Below are positions 1 to 8,357 of a stretch of DNA of 64,000 bases, one piece after another (the first letter of the stretch is position 1; each line of letters begins with the position of its first letter). The stretch is from NCBI GenBank assembly GCA_963768165.1, contig CAVYHJ010000027.1:1-64000 (forward strand), read 5' to 3'. The notes under the pieces were generated by a model that saw only the letters and a list, made by a program, of their open reading frames with translations, was not told the DNA's origin and did no database searches. Origin of the DNA: CAVYHJ01 sp963768165 [NCBI: uncultured bacterium]. Lineage in GTDB: Bacteria > UBP4 > UBA4092. A program made the translations under genes and the position numbers.

Positions 1-88
1 AAAATATGGACACGATAATCAAAATACATGTTTAAGTAGTCTGCCCCTCACCTCCACGCCCTTGTTTCCTGATGAGCTATATCCATGA
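1..88 (+). CDS. PQQ-type beta-propeller protein, C-terminal end only (cut by window edge)
   Basis: Reading from base 2 gives the last 28 residues of a protein that matches the C-termini of the PQQ-repeat genes at 328, 3378 and 4635: a HDNQNT segment, a Ser/Pro linker, and the terminal LFPDELYP. It stops with TGA at 86-88. It is therefore the previous member of the tandem array, most of which lies left of the window. Its stop overlaps the ATG of the next open frame (85-87), the same ATGA arrangement as at 1509-1512. Confidence 0.75.
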   Translation, partial: KYGHDNQNTCLSSLPLTSTPLFPDELYP

Positions 89-324
89 ATTTGAGTAATT
101 CTATTTATTGGGATTGTCCATCACCTGACCCACGTTGGGCTTATCCCAACCAATTTATGGCGAGTTATATGAGTAATGAATCCACAGGAATAACTGGTTA
201 CTGGCATAACTCCATTTACTGGATTGATAAAAGTACGCAGAAGGTCAACCAAAATAAAATTACAGGTGAAATTGGAGACAATGGAGACCCGTGGGGTGCG
301 GTGTTCTGGAATAAACCGGATTAG
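85..324 (+). pseudogene. Deletion remnant of the signal-less beta-rich partner protein
   Basis: A 79-residue frame starting on an ATG that overlaps the stop of the upstream propeller. Apart from a few N-terminal residues it corresponds to only the last ~80 residues of the 602-residue protein at 1509-3317: the PDPRW motif, the ASY segment, and the terminal WGA..FWNKPD are shared. It has no signal peptide. I read it as an internally deleted copy of the partner gene, kept in frame. A short functional protein cannot be excluded. Confidence 0.6.
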
Positions 325-327
325 ACT

Positions 328-1512
328 ATGAAAATATTTTTCAAGATAAGTTTGTTTGTGTACTTTGTTTTAAGTTCCTTCCTGTGCTATGCACAGGAAG
401 GAACTATTAAGTGGAGTGTGGGCACGCATGATGAAGTACTTGCAGAATTCCCTGCCTTGGGATTGGATGGAAATATTTATTTTACAGATATTTCACAAAA
501 TTTCTATGCGTATCATTCCAATGGGACATCCTATTGGTCTCTTTTACCGGGAGCACAAACCGTTCCAGTCGTAGGGAGTGACAGCTCCATTTACTTTGGA
601 TTTACGTATAATATATTCTCTTATTATCCAAATGGAACTCTCCAATGGTCTACAACCGCTTATTCTAGTGAATTTAATTGGTCTAACGCTATTGGTCTTG
701 GTGCAGATAATACCGTTTATGTTGGGGGACATGATAGTACTTTTCGTGCATTTACACCCAGAGGAGTACAAAAATGGGGGATTAAATTAGATCAAATGAA
801 TGTTAGTGATCCTTCTGTAAATCGAAAATATGGGACATGCTATGTAATAGGTTATACTTATTTTACTTACCCCTTGAGTTCCACCACTTTTTATGCCATA
901 AATCCAGACAGTTCTATAGCATGGAAAATCAGTACTTCAGGGGTGTTTAGTATTAGTGCTATTGATGCACAAGGTTTACTATATATTCCCCACAGTGGAG
1001 GGACTCTATTTTGTTATTATCCTAATGGAATTCTAAAATGGTCTTCTTCCATTAGTACGACAGTACTATCTCCGGCAGTTCTGGGAGTAGATGGGACAAT
1101 TTATGTTGGTTCCCATGACCACTACCTGTATGCTGTAAATCCTAATGGCACTTTGAAATGGAAATTTCAAGCAAACAATATGATTATAGGCGGGGCTACT
1201 ATCGGAAATGATAGTGTTATTTATTTTGGTGATTATAGCGGGTATCTTTATGCTTTAAATCCAGATAGTACATTACGTTGGTCATTTCAGGCTTCTGGAT
1301 TGACTCCGGCAATAGAGGCATGTCCCGTTATTGATTCCTCAGGTACTTTGTATATTGGTAGCGGGAATAGTGCCTTTTATGCCTTTTATTGTAGTAGCAC
1401 AGGATTAGCGAACTCGCCTTGGCCAAGAGTATTGCATGATAATCAAAATACAGGATTAAGTAGTCCTATCATTGCCGCCACTCCTCTTTTCCCCGATGAG
1501 TTATTTCCATGA
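328..1512 (+). CDS. Exported PQQ-repeat (outer-membrane BamB/PQQ_2-like) beta-propeller protein
   Basis: 394 residues. The N-terminus is a Sec signal peptide (Lys at 2, hydrophobic stretch, cleavage expected after CYA before QEG). The rest is a run of ~40-residue propeller repeats of the type DGTIYFGS..G.LYALNPNGTLKW, typical of PQQ-like WD40/YrfP propellers; no PQQ enzyme active site is seen, so a binding or scaffold role in the envelope is more likely than catalysis. It ends in the shared tail LFPDELFP. It starts 3 nt after the stop of the preceding fragment with no clear Shine-Dalgarno, and its TGA overlaps the ATG at 1509, so the downstream gene may be translationally coupled. Paralogues are at 3378 and 4635. 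The function is not known. Confidence 0.8.
   Translation: MKIFFKISLFVYFVLSSFLCYAQEGTIKWSVGTHDEVLAEFPALGLDGNIYFTDISQNFYAYHSNGTSYWSLLPGAQTVPVVGSDSSIYFGFTYNIFSYYPNGTLQWSTTAYSSEFNWSNAIGLGADNTVYVGGHDSTFRAFTPRGVQKWGIKLDQMNVSDPSVNRKYGTCYVIGYTYFTYPLSSTTFYAINPDSSIAWKISTSGVFSISAIDAQGLLYIPHSGGTLFCYYPNGILKWSSSISTTVLSPAVLGVDGTIYVGSHDHYLYAVNPNGTLKWKFQANNMIIGGATIGNDSVIYFGDYSGYLYALNPDSTLRWSFQASGLTPAIEACPVIDSSGTLYIGSGNSAFYAFYCSSTGLANSPWPRVLHDNQNTGLSSPIIAATPLFPDELFP
373..405 (+). repeat. Perfect 15-bp hairpin inside the signal-peptide codons
   Basis: AGTTCCTTCCTGTGC (373-387), loop TAT, GCACAGGAAGGAACT (391-405). It spans the signal-peptidase site of the 328 gene (codons for SSFLCYAQEGT). Hairpins at the same relative place but of different sequence occur in the other propeller genes. 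Confidence 0.9.
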
Positions 1513-3317
1513 ATTCCTGGACGGTGTATTTGGATGACTTTTCAGATTATACGGCTTTGTATAGCTCTTCCACGATAGGCTGTCCCTTGCTCCCTTTTTG
1601 TTTAAGCAGCAATGCGACCAACAGTACAATTTTCTTAACCCATAATACGGATACAGCTGTGTATCCTTCCATCAATACCTGTCTGGTAGTGGCTTCCTAT
1701 GGTACGACTCAGGAAGTGTTATATTACCATGTGACCCGTTTGGCGAATTACAGTTTACAATATTACACTCGCGTCCCTACCCCCGGCAACATATCGGGAG
1801 CGCTCGTGCGGTTCAATCTAGATACCGCTGGGAAGGAATACGGCTATGCGTTGAACATTTGCGCCTCCACCTCCGGCGGGATTAACAACGGGAAAGTGAA
1901 GTTGTATGAAATCGTCGCCAGCAATTACACCAACCTGACTTCGGTCAACTTTACGATTACCACCTCTTTATCCAATATGACCGCGATTAATCCCTTTGAA
2001 TGGTTCTATGTGCATTATGACATTTCGGGAAATAACATTCAAGTCTATCTCAGTACCGCCACCACCCCGATTATCAATATGACCGTAGACACCACTTCCA
2101 CCATCCCCATTGGAGGAGTAGGATTTCGTGCCAATTACGATGCCGCCTACTTTTACTATGAACGCTTGGATGTGCAGGTGCAGGGACAATGGGAGATTTT
2201 GTATTGGCAGGTAAATGGATCGAGTTATACCAATAATGAGGCGTATGTAAATCCGACTACGGTTGGCGATGATACCGGGACTATAATCATGGCAGATAGT
2301 ACTGTTAGTGCGTTGACCTCAACTACACCTTGGGTGACCAATTATTCAATCTATGGCGGATATGGTATTCCCACACCTTTTGGAGATCGTATTGTCTATC
2401 AACTGGCAACTCCCAACACTGCTCCGACATGGGGTGGATCAGCTTTTGCCATGAGTAGTTGTGATGGGAGTAATATGCATCTGATATGGGATGCCATCAC
2501 GACAGGGAGTTCAACCTGCTATAACGACGCATACTTTCAAGAATTGGAGTCTATTGGAGTGGATGGATTTGCGTATATGTCGCAATCCACCAGTATTGGA
2601 CGATTAACCCTGCCGGACTCAGGATACGGGATTTATTCACCGATAATGACCGTCAACCAACCGGTATACGACGCGCCTCCTTTTTCGGGACCAATTATTT
2701 CCCCGGATGGTAGTTATATCAATCATATGCATTACCAATACACTTCCAACGGAACCAGCTTGGATACGATTAACGAATTAGGAACCGGTATCTGGATGGA
2801 TGTCTACGATGAATGGTTGATGAACGGTTTAGGACAGCATGATTATTCCTGGGCAAGCTGCAATTTAACCTATGTCCAAAATGGTTTTGGTTGGTCTGCT
2901 GCTGGTGCAGAGATCAATCCTCAAATGTGGGAATGGGGCATGGAGAAATGTTACTGGGAACAATATGGTCCTTATGCGGGAGCACCGAATACTCTTTCAC
3001 CGACTCCGATAACATCTTGTAATTTTCGTAATGGGACTTTTTCGGAATTCACGAATCTGCTAGATGTAAACAATCAATCTTATTCCGGTTACTGGGCATG
3101 GCCTATACCAGACCCTCGCTGGACGGGAAATAGCCCCTATCAGCTTTTAGCGAGTTATGAAGACCCGACTACTGAAGTTGGGACTCTTTACTTCATCAGT
3201 AAACAACCTAATAATCCAAGTAACCCTTTTGTTGGAAAAGTCAATTCAACATACCTTACAAGAAAAGATAGCTACTGGGGTGCATTTAATGGATTGTGGT
3301 GGAATAAACCAGATTAA
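1509..3317 (+). CDS. Large beta-rich secreted-type protein without signal peptide (LamG-like N-terminal part)
   Basis: 602 residues starting MNSWTVYLDDFSDYTALY. Residues ~5-215 look like a concanavalin/LamG-type jelly roll (a DDFSD opening, then FEWFYVHYDISGN and VGFRANYD strands). Residues ~220-600 are beta-rich, Trp/Tyr/Asn/Thr-rich, with TolB-like stretches such as GPIISPDGSYI, ending GLWWNKPD. This composition is that of an exported protein, yet there is no signal peptide and no good Shine-Dalgarno; the start ATG overlaps the stop of the exported propeller upstream (frame -1 relative to it). It could be made by coupled re-initiation and stay inside, or be fused to the propeller by frameshifting. 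No domain beyond the N-terminal jelly roll is recognised with confidence. Confidence 0.65.
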   Translation: MNSWTVYLDDFSDYTALYSSSTIGCPLLPFCLSSNATNSTIFLTHNTDTAVYPSINTCLVVASYGTTQEVLYYHVTRLANYSLQYYTRVPTPGNISGALVRFNLDTAGKEYGYALNICASTSGGINNGKVKLYEIVASNYTNLTSVNFTITTSLSNMTAINPFEWFYVHYDISGNNIQVYLSTATTPIINMTVDTTSTIPIGGVGFRANYDAAYFYYERLDVQVQGQWEILYWQVNGSSYTNNEAYVNPTTVGDDTGTIIMADSTVSALTSTTPWVTNYSIYGGYGIPTPFGDRIVYQLATPNTAPTWGGSAFAMSSCDGSNMHLIWDAITTGSSTCYNDAYFQELESIGVDGFAYMSQSTSIGRLTLPDSGYGIYSPIMTVNQPVYDAPPFSGPIISPDGSYINHMHYQYTSNGTSLDTINELGTGIWMDVYDEWLMNGLGQHDYSWASCNLTYVQNGFGWSAAGAEINPQMWEWGMEKCYWEQYGPYAGAPNTLSPTPITSCNFRNGTFSEFTNLLDVNNQSYSGYWAWPIPDPRWTGNSPYQLLASYEDPTTEVGTLYFISKQPNNPSNPFVGKVNSTYLTRKDSYWGAFNGLWWNKPD

Positions 3318-3334
3318 GAAAGGAACATCTTATT

Positions 3335-3364
3335 AGTAGGGGTTCAAGTTGTTGAACCCCTACT
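3335..3364 (+). repeat. 13-bp perfect hairpin between array genes
   Basis: AGTAGGGGTTCAA (3335-3347), loop GTTG, TTGAACCCCTACT (3352-3364). It lies between the end of the 1509 gene and the ATG at 3378. It could terminate the upstream transcript, but there is no T-run after it, and it sits directly in the leader of the next gene. A cognate hairpin precedes the 4635 gene. Confidence 0.75.
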
Positions 3365-3377
3365 TAATAAAAAATTT

Positions 3378-4541
3378 ATGAAAATAATAATCAAAATCCT
3401 CTTTATCATGACCCTCTTGGGTACGCAATTAATTTATGCCCAAGAGGGCACTTTGAAATGGAAATATTCCACAGGTGGAGGCTATATTATAAATGACCCT
3501 GCTATCGGTAATGATAGCACTATTTATTTCTCAAATGGTGAATTTTATGCATTATATTCCAATGGAACTGTAAATTGGTCAATAATCACTTCTGACGCTG
3601 TTTTTTTAACGTCTCCAGTTGTAGCTCCAGATAGCACAATTTATATCAATGACAGTAATACTCTGTCAGCCTATAACCCCAATGGAACTTTAAAATGGGC
3701 CACCTTTGTTTATTCATATCCATTAGAACAGTCTGGAGATCAAGTTGCTTTGGGGGCGGATGGTACAATTTATATGAGTGGTACCGACACGACTCTCCGT
3801 GCGTTTGATATTCAAGGTAATCAGAAATGGACCTTAAAATTATTAGAAGATAACATTGGACTTACTGTGAATAATAGTAATGGAACCATTTATGTATCCT
3901 CATATTCTTATTACACAGTTTTTCTTTATGCTATAAATCCCAATGGAACAATAGCTTGGAAAGTTGGTGCTTTTTACCCATTTGGATATGGAATATCGTT
4001 AGACGAATCTGGAAATATCTATATAGGAAGTACGAATGGGAATCTTTATTGTTTTACTCCTTGGGGAACTCTCAAATGGACCTATATTACCGGTGGAGAA
4101 GTGATTGCATATCCCATTTTTGGTGCCGATGGAACCATTTATTTCGGATCAAAGGATGGGAATTTATATGCTTTAAATCCTGACGGAACTTTTAAGTGGA
4201 AGTATTTAACAGGTTCTGAAATTGATGGATCCCCTGCTGTTGGTAACGATGGAGTGATTTATTTTGGGAGTTATGATGACTATGTGTATGCTTTAAACCC
4301 GAATGGAACCTTACGCTGGAGATATGATCTTGGAGATGTCATTTCTTCCAGTCCCGCCATTGGCTCTGATGGTACGTTGTATATTGGTTGCTGGAATGGA
4401 TATTTCTATGCCCTGTATTGCAGCAGTACCGGTTTAGCCAATTCCCCTTGGCCAAAGGCAAGACATGACAACCAGAATACCGGATTGAGTAGTCCTCTCC
4501 CAACCACCGCACGCTTATTTTCCGATGAGTTTTATCCTTAA
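3378..4541 (+). CDS. Exported PQQ-repeat beta-propeller protein, paralogue 2
   Basis: 387 residues, with a signal peptide ending TQLIYA before QEG. Propeller repeats continue to the end, the best conserved being near 225-330 (AVGNDGVIYFGSYDDYVYALNPNGTLRW type). A CSSTGLANSPWPK..HDNQNTG segment and the tail LFSDEFYP follow. It is much closer to the 4635 gene than to the 328 gene. Its partner gene has been lost: only the last codons of it survive downstream (4546-4578). The role is unknown; the family is known for structural or assembly roles in the envelope and, with PQQ, for dehydrogenases, whose catalytic features are absent here. Confidence 0.8.
   Translation: MKIIIKILFIMTLLGTQLIYAQEGTLKWKYSTGGGYIINDPAIGNDSTIYFSNGEFYALYSNGTVNWSIITSDAVFLTSPVVAPDSTIYINDSNTLSAYNPNGTLKWATFVYSYPLEQSGDQVALGADGTIYMSGTDTTLRAFDIQGNQKWTLKLLEDNIGLTVNNSNGTIYVSSYSYYTVFLYAINPNGTIAWKVGAFYPFGYGISLDESGNIYIGSTNGNLYCFTPWGTLKWTYITGGEVIAYPIFGADGTIYFGSKDGNLYALNPDGTFKWKYLTGSEIDGSPAVGNDGVIYFGSYDDYVYALNPNGTLRWRYDLGDVISSSPAIGSDGTLYIGCWNGYFYALYCSSTGLANSPWPKARHDNQNTGLSSPLPTTARLFSDEFYP
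3412..3448 (+). repeat. 10-bp hairpin in signal-peptide codons
   Basis: CCCTCTTGGG (3412-3421), 17-nt loop, CCCAAGAGGG (3439-3448). It covers codons for the signal-peptide C-region and QEG of the 3378 gene. The arms are a perfect match. Confidence 0.85.
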
Positions 4542-4545
4542 TTAA

Positions 4546-4578
4546 TTTTGGACTATGTGGTGGAATAAACCGGATTAA
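4546..4578 (+). pseudogene. Last codons of a deleted partner gene (WWNKPD remnant)
   Basis: Immediately after the stop of the 3378 gene, reading from 4549 gives W-T-M-W-W-N-K-P-D-stop, the same ending as the 602-residue partner at 3317 (LWWNKPD), followed by the same AAGAAAGGAA. The partner gene of this propeller has been deleted down to its last ~10 codons. Confidence 0.75.
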
Positions 4579-4590
4579 GAAAGGAAAGTT

Positions 4591-4626
4591 TTAAGTAGGG
4601 GTTTAATATGTTGAACCCCTACTTAA
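4591..4626 (+). repeat. 13-bp hairpin in the leader of the 4635 gene
   Basis: TTAAGTAGGGGTT (4591-4603) pairs with AACCCCTACTTAA (4614-4626). It corresponds in position and core sequence to the hairpin at 3335-3364. An in-frame upstream ATG at 4608 lies in its loop, which is one reason to start the gene at 4635. Confidence 0.75.
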
Positions 4627-4634
4627 GAAAATTT

Positions 4635-5786
4635 ATGAAAATAATAATAAAAATCCTCTTTATTATGACCCTCTTGGGTACGCAGTTAGTCTTTGCCCAA
4701 GAGGGGACTTTAAAATGGAAATATTTCACGGGAGGTGCCATTATGAGTGCACCTGCTATCGGTATTGATAGCTGTGTTTATTTCACAAATGATGATTTTT
4801 ATGCATTATATCCCAATGGGACTGTGAATTGGTACAAAGATACTTCTGGCACTGCTTTTTTAACGTCTCCGGTTATAGCTCCCGACGGCACAATGTACGA
4901 AGATGTCGGTTATAGTCTGGCAGCTTTTAGCCCCAATGGAACTGTAAAATGGTCAACCTCCGTTTATTCATATTCTGAAGCACTGGGAAATAATATTGTT
5001 TTGGGAGCGGATGGAACTATTTATATGTCGGGAGCAGATACGACGCTCCGTGCGTTTGATTCATCAGGAAATCAAAAATGGACTCTAAAATTGCTTGAAT
5101 TTGCAGGTGTATGCGCGGCAAATCCTTATAATGGGACAATTTATGCGACATCTTATTCCTATTATACTTCCGCAGTGTATGCAATAAATCCTAATGGCAC
5201 AATAGCTTGGAAGGTATATCATCTAGCTTTCTTTACAGGTATTGCTCCTGATTATATGGGAAATCTTTATGTGGGGAACGAAGATGGAAATCTTTACTGT
5301 TTTACTCCTTGGGGGACTCTTAAATGGATATATACAACAAGTGGAGAAGTGGGTGAGCCAGTATTAGGTGAGGATGGAACCATTTATTTTGGGTCGCAGG
5401 ATGGAAATTTATATGCCTTAAATCCGAATGGGTCTTTAAAGTGGAAATACCAAACGGGCAATATAATTGACGGAACTCCCACCATTGGAAATGATGGAGT
5501 CATTTATTTTGGCAGCTATGATGACTATGTTTATGCTCTTAATCCTGACGGTATCCTACGCTGGAAATATGATACTGGAGATTTCATTTCTTCCAGTCCT
5601 GCAATAGGTTCCGATGGAACCTTATACATCGGTGGATGGAATGGATATTTGTATGCACTATATTGCAGTAGCACTGGCTTAGCTAATTCAGCATGGCCTA
5701 AATTTCAACATGATAATCAAAATACTGGACTAAGCAGCCCATTGCCTACCGCGACTTCCTTATTTCCTGATGAGCTATTTCCATGA
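4635..5786 (+). CDS. Exported PQQ-repeat beta-propeller protein, paralogue 3
   Basis: 383 residues from ATG 4635, which gives a signal peptide like that of paralogue 2 (cleavage after VFA, before QEG); the frame is open further upstream, to 4608, but that would put a non-hydrophobic tail before the signal. Seven or so propeller repeats follow, then CSSTGLANSAWPK, HDNQNTG and the tail LFPDELFP. It is the last member of this array: the downstream ATG (overlapping the TGA) runs only ~15 codons, so no partner remains. Confidence 0.8.
   Translation: MKIIIKILFIMTLLGTQLVFAQEGTLKWKYFTGGAIMSAPAIGIDSCVYFTNDDFYALYPNGTVNWYKDTSGTAFLTSPVIAPDGTMYEDVGYSLAAFSPNGTVKWSTSVYSYSEALGNNIVLGADGTIYMSGADTTLRAFDSSGNQKWTLKLLEFAGVCAANPYNGTIYATSYSYYTSAVYAINPNGTIAWKVYHLAFFTGIAPDYMGNLYVGNEDGNLYCFTPWGTLKWIYTTSGEVGEPVLGEDGTIYFGSQDGNLYALNPNGSLKWKYQTGNIIDGTPTIGNDGVIYFGSYDDYVYALNPDGILRWKYDTGDFISSSPAIGSDGTLYIGGWNGYLYALYCSSTGLANSAWPKFQHDNQNTGLSSPLPTATSLFPDELFP
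4669..4705 (+). repeat. 10-bp hairpin in signal-peptide codons
   Basis: CCCTCTTGGG (4669-4678) and CCCAAGAGGG (4696-4705) with a 17-nt loop. It is at the same place as in the 3378 gene; the loops differ while the arms are identical. Confidence 0.85.
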
Positions 5787-5930
5787 TAGTTATACTGTAC
5801 GATTCTTTAACCGTATCAGGTATAGCATAAAATCCTAAACCTGAAACCTTGTTCTTGAGTAATTGAGGATTGAAACTCTAGCCCCGGAACTTGGAACTTG
5901 AAACGAGAAACCAGAGACTTTTCTTTTAAA

Positions 5931-5952
5931 TGACCTTTGGTACTGCGTCTCC
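5931..5952 (-). repeat. Dispersed 22-nt repeat, copy 1
   Basis: The reverse complement (beginning GGAGACGCAG) is identical over 22 nt to 35359-35380 and closely similar to 54742-54765. It lies in the ~300-bp gene-free stretch after the PQQ array, in which I see nothing else. Confidence 0.75.
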
Positions 5953-6080
5953 AATCGTTGCGATTCAAAATTGATTCTTGTATCATTAATATTCAATTAT
6001 AAATTCAGTGATTGGCATATTCATTTGACGATACGCCAAGATTAAATGGTAGTACTCTAGTACTTGTTCTGAAGTATCGC

Positions 6081-7169
6081 ATGACTATTTCACGACGAAA
6101 ACAGTATCTACTGAACCTATTGGTTTTTTTGGGTTCACTGCTTCTATGTCTGGCGCTGGGAGAAGTTCTCATTCGTATTATTCAACCTATGGCAATGCGG
6201 TTTATTTCCATTGAGGCTGCTGACTCAAAGTTGGGGTTTCGGTTGAAACCCAATCGCCATGTGAAACTGCGCGTAGCAAACTACAAATTTGAGATACAAA
6301 CCAATTCCCAAGGTCTGCGGGATCGCGAATTTACCATCCCGAAACCGTCCAACGTATTTCGGATCGTGGCTTTGGGTGATTCTTTTACATTCGGATGGGC
6401 AGTGTCCGGTGAACAGTCTTACCCCAAGCAATTGGAGAAACTCTTAAATGAAAAACTTTCTTCCGAGACAGGGTTGAAATACGAAGTCGTTAACACAGGA
6501 GTTTTTCTCTATGGGCCGATTCAATATGATTCCATTTTGCGGAATCAGTCTATGAAATACCAGCCGGATTTGGTTATTATGGGATTATTCCCCATGAATG
6601 ATGTCGAGGACGTAATGAACGGCGTAGATTATCTTAGGCGGGGTACAAAGATTAGACAACTCTGTTACTTGTATACCTATCTACATAGCAAATATATCTT
6701 GATAACTTGTGCCAGGAATGCAAAAAAGGGGAAAATGTTATTACCCCTCATTGCCCAGGACCATTACTCTCCGGAATTTACCCGTGCCTTGGAGAGAACC
6801 AAGAAATATATTTTCGATTCCAACCAATTCTGCCTTAAGAATCAAGCCCCTTTTGTATTGGCCATTCTCCCCTATGAATTTCAAGTAGAACCGATAGATA
6901 AAGCCAATAAAGAATTGGCCGCGGTATTCACCGATAAAGTTTATAATGTCAATATGGTCAAAATGAGTTCTCTATTTTCTGATTTTGCCTCCCAAAATAA
7001 TATCCTCAATTTAGATATGTTATCCACCTTCCGCGCCAGTCCTGTAAGACCCCTATATAATCCTTATGAAGGACATTGGAGTCCCCAAGGGAATCAGTTG
7101 GCTACCGAATCCTTGTTTGGTTACCTTACCATCCATCATCTCGTTCCCATCAGCCGAAGTAAAAACTAG
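6081..7169 (+). CDS. Membrane-anchored SGNH/GDSL-fold hydrolase or acyltransferase-like protein
   Basis: 362 residues from ATG 6081 (the frame is open from 6012, but this start gives a normal N-terminus MTISRRK followed by one membrane helix, ~9-33). GDSFTFGW at 99-106 is SGNH block I with the nucleophile Ser101. Near the C-terminus EGHWSPQGN supplies the catalytic His332, with Glu330 where the family usually has Asp (DxxH/DxHW). An NDVEDV segment is in the place of the block III Asn region. Such proteins are usually periplasmic, acting on O-acyl groups of sugars or lipids; the substrate is unknown. A truncated paralogue follows at 7255. Confidence 0.7.
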   Translation: MTISRRKQYLLNLLVFLGSLLLCLALGEVLIRIIQPMAMRFISIEAADSKLGFRLKPNRHVKLRVANYKFEIQTNSQGLRDREFTIPKPSNVFRIVALGDSFTFGWAVSGEQSYPKQLEKLLNEKLSSETGLKYEVVNTGVFLYGPIQYDSILRNQSMKYQPDLVIMGLFPMNDVEDVMNGVDYLRRGTKIRQLCYLYTYLHSKYILITCARNAKKGKMLLPLIAQDHYSPEFTRALERTKKYIFDSNQFCLKNQAPFVLAILPYEFQVEPIDKANKELAAVFTDKVYNVNMVKMSSLFSDFASQNNILNLDMLSTFRASPVRPLYNPYEGHWSPQGNQLATESLFGYLTIHHLVPISRSKN

Positions 7170-7254
7170 GAACTTGAAACTATCTCACTTAATATTTGAT
7201 GTCCGTAAAAATAAGTGATAAAAAATATAGCTTACTTTTTTTGAGGGCTGTTGA

Positions 7255-7500
7255 ATGTTTACAAGTCGTGTGAAACGACTCTTAGTAAATGTCTTATTAC
7301 TTATGAGTTCGGTGATTTTCTGCTTGGTAATTGCGGAAATCGTCACCCGGATAATCCGACCGAATGATTTGAGAATTCCATTGATGTTTCGTCCCGCCCT
7401 ATGTAATAATGCAATTTTTTCCATCAGTTACAACAACCCTTTGATTTTATTGAAGATAAGTTATTCTATGTATAGCAATTCCTATGAAATTCCGTTCTGA
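7255..7500 (+). pseudogene. Truncated paralogue of the SGNH protein (N-terminal part only)
   Basis: 81 residues. Residues ~5-42 (basic start, one membrane helix, then EIVTRIIRPNDLRIP) match the N-terminus of the gene at 6081 (EVLIRIIQPMAMRFI). After ~45 residues the similarity ends and no SGNH motif follows, so this is most simply a broken copy left by duplication. A 157-bp gap follows before the sigma factor gene. Confidence 0.6.
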
Positions 7501-7669
7501 TTGATAGCGAAGGAAATCAATCTTTTTCGCCCTAAAGTGCAGAATTGGAAATAACAATTTTACCCCTATTCCCTACCAAAATTGGGATTGTCAACCATTT
7601 CTTGTGAATAAAAGTAGTAAAATCAGGAGATCTAGATTTTGCATATTTTCGGGTTAAATGGAGGTAGAA

Positions 7670-8350
7670 GTGCTAGAATATAATGCTGTAGGTACAGCAA
7701 CTATGTCAACGTTTGATGGAAGTTTAGTATATACCTCTATAGATGCGGAATCCCGTGCGCTGGTGGATAATGAAGAGCGGGACATGGTACGCAAGTGCCA
7801 AAATGGGGATACCAATGCCTTTAATGAGTTATTCAGGCGGTACCGGACACAGGTTTACCAACTGGCATATCGGTTTAGCCGGAATCATGCGGACGCGGAA
7901 GATATATTGCAGAATGCGTTTATCCGGGCGTTCAAATATATCCACCGGTTTGACACAAAATATCCTTTTTACCCTTGGTTGCGAACTATTGTCACCAACG
8001 AGTCCCAGACCTATCTAGGGAAACGGAATAAACGACAGCATGAACCGTTGGAAACCGCCAATGAGGAAGAACGGGACTTGTTGGAAATCATCCCGGACTT
8101 AAAGAACGAACCGGCAGACAAAAAGATCGAACGGAACCAGTTGGGCGATGAAATCCATCAAGCCATTCAGAAATTGCCCGACCAGCAAAGGATTTGTTTT
8201 ACGTTGTTTGAAATCGAAGATATGAAAGTCCGGGAAGTCGCGGAGACATTGGGTTGTACTGAAGGAACCGTGAAAACCCATTTACACCGGGCGCGATTTG
8301 CCTTACGCACGTTATTAAAAGATAAAATTCAAGAAAAAAAAGGTTGGTGA
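7670..8350 (+). CDS. ECF-type RNA polymerase sigma factor
   Basis: 226 residues. Region 2 is clear (GDTNAFNELFRRYRTQVYQLAYRF..HADAEDILQNAFIRAFKYIHRFD..FYPWLRTIVTN), then a charged linker, then region 4 with its helix-turn-helix (LPDQQRICFTLFEIEDMKVREVAETLGCTEGTVKTHLHRARFALR). I start at GTG 7670 because a GGAGG lies 5 nt before it (7660-7664); the in-frame ATG 7658 overlaps that ribosome site and has none of its own. A ~40-residue N-terminal extension precedes region 2. The zinc anti-sigma gene begins 7 nt downstream, the usual arrangement for envelope-stress or exported-protein regulons. Confidence 0.9.
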   Translation: MLEYNAVGTATMSTFDGSLVYTSIDAESRALVDNEERDMVRKCQNGDTNAFNELFRRYRTQVYQLAYRFSRNHADAEDILQNAFIRAFKYIHRFDTKYPFYPWLRTIVTNESQTYLGKRNKRQHEPLETANEEERDLLEIIPDLKNEPADKKIERNQLGDEIHQAIQKLPDQQRICFTLFEIEDMKVREVAETLGCTEGTVKTHLHRARFALRTLLKDKIQEKKGW

Positions 8351-8357
8351 ATCTATC

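Noticed and set aside
7185-7424. 79-codon frame on the - strand antisense to the truncated SGNH copy
   Set aside because: No ribosome site, no similarity; a shadow of the + strand remnant, whose N-terminus matches a real gene.
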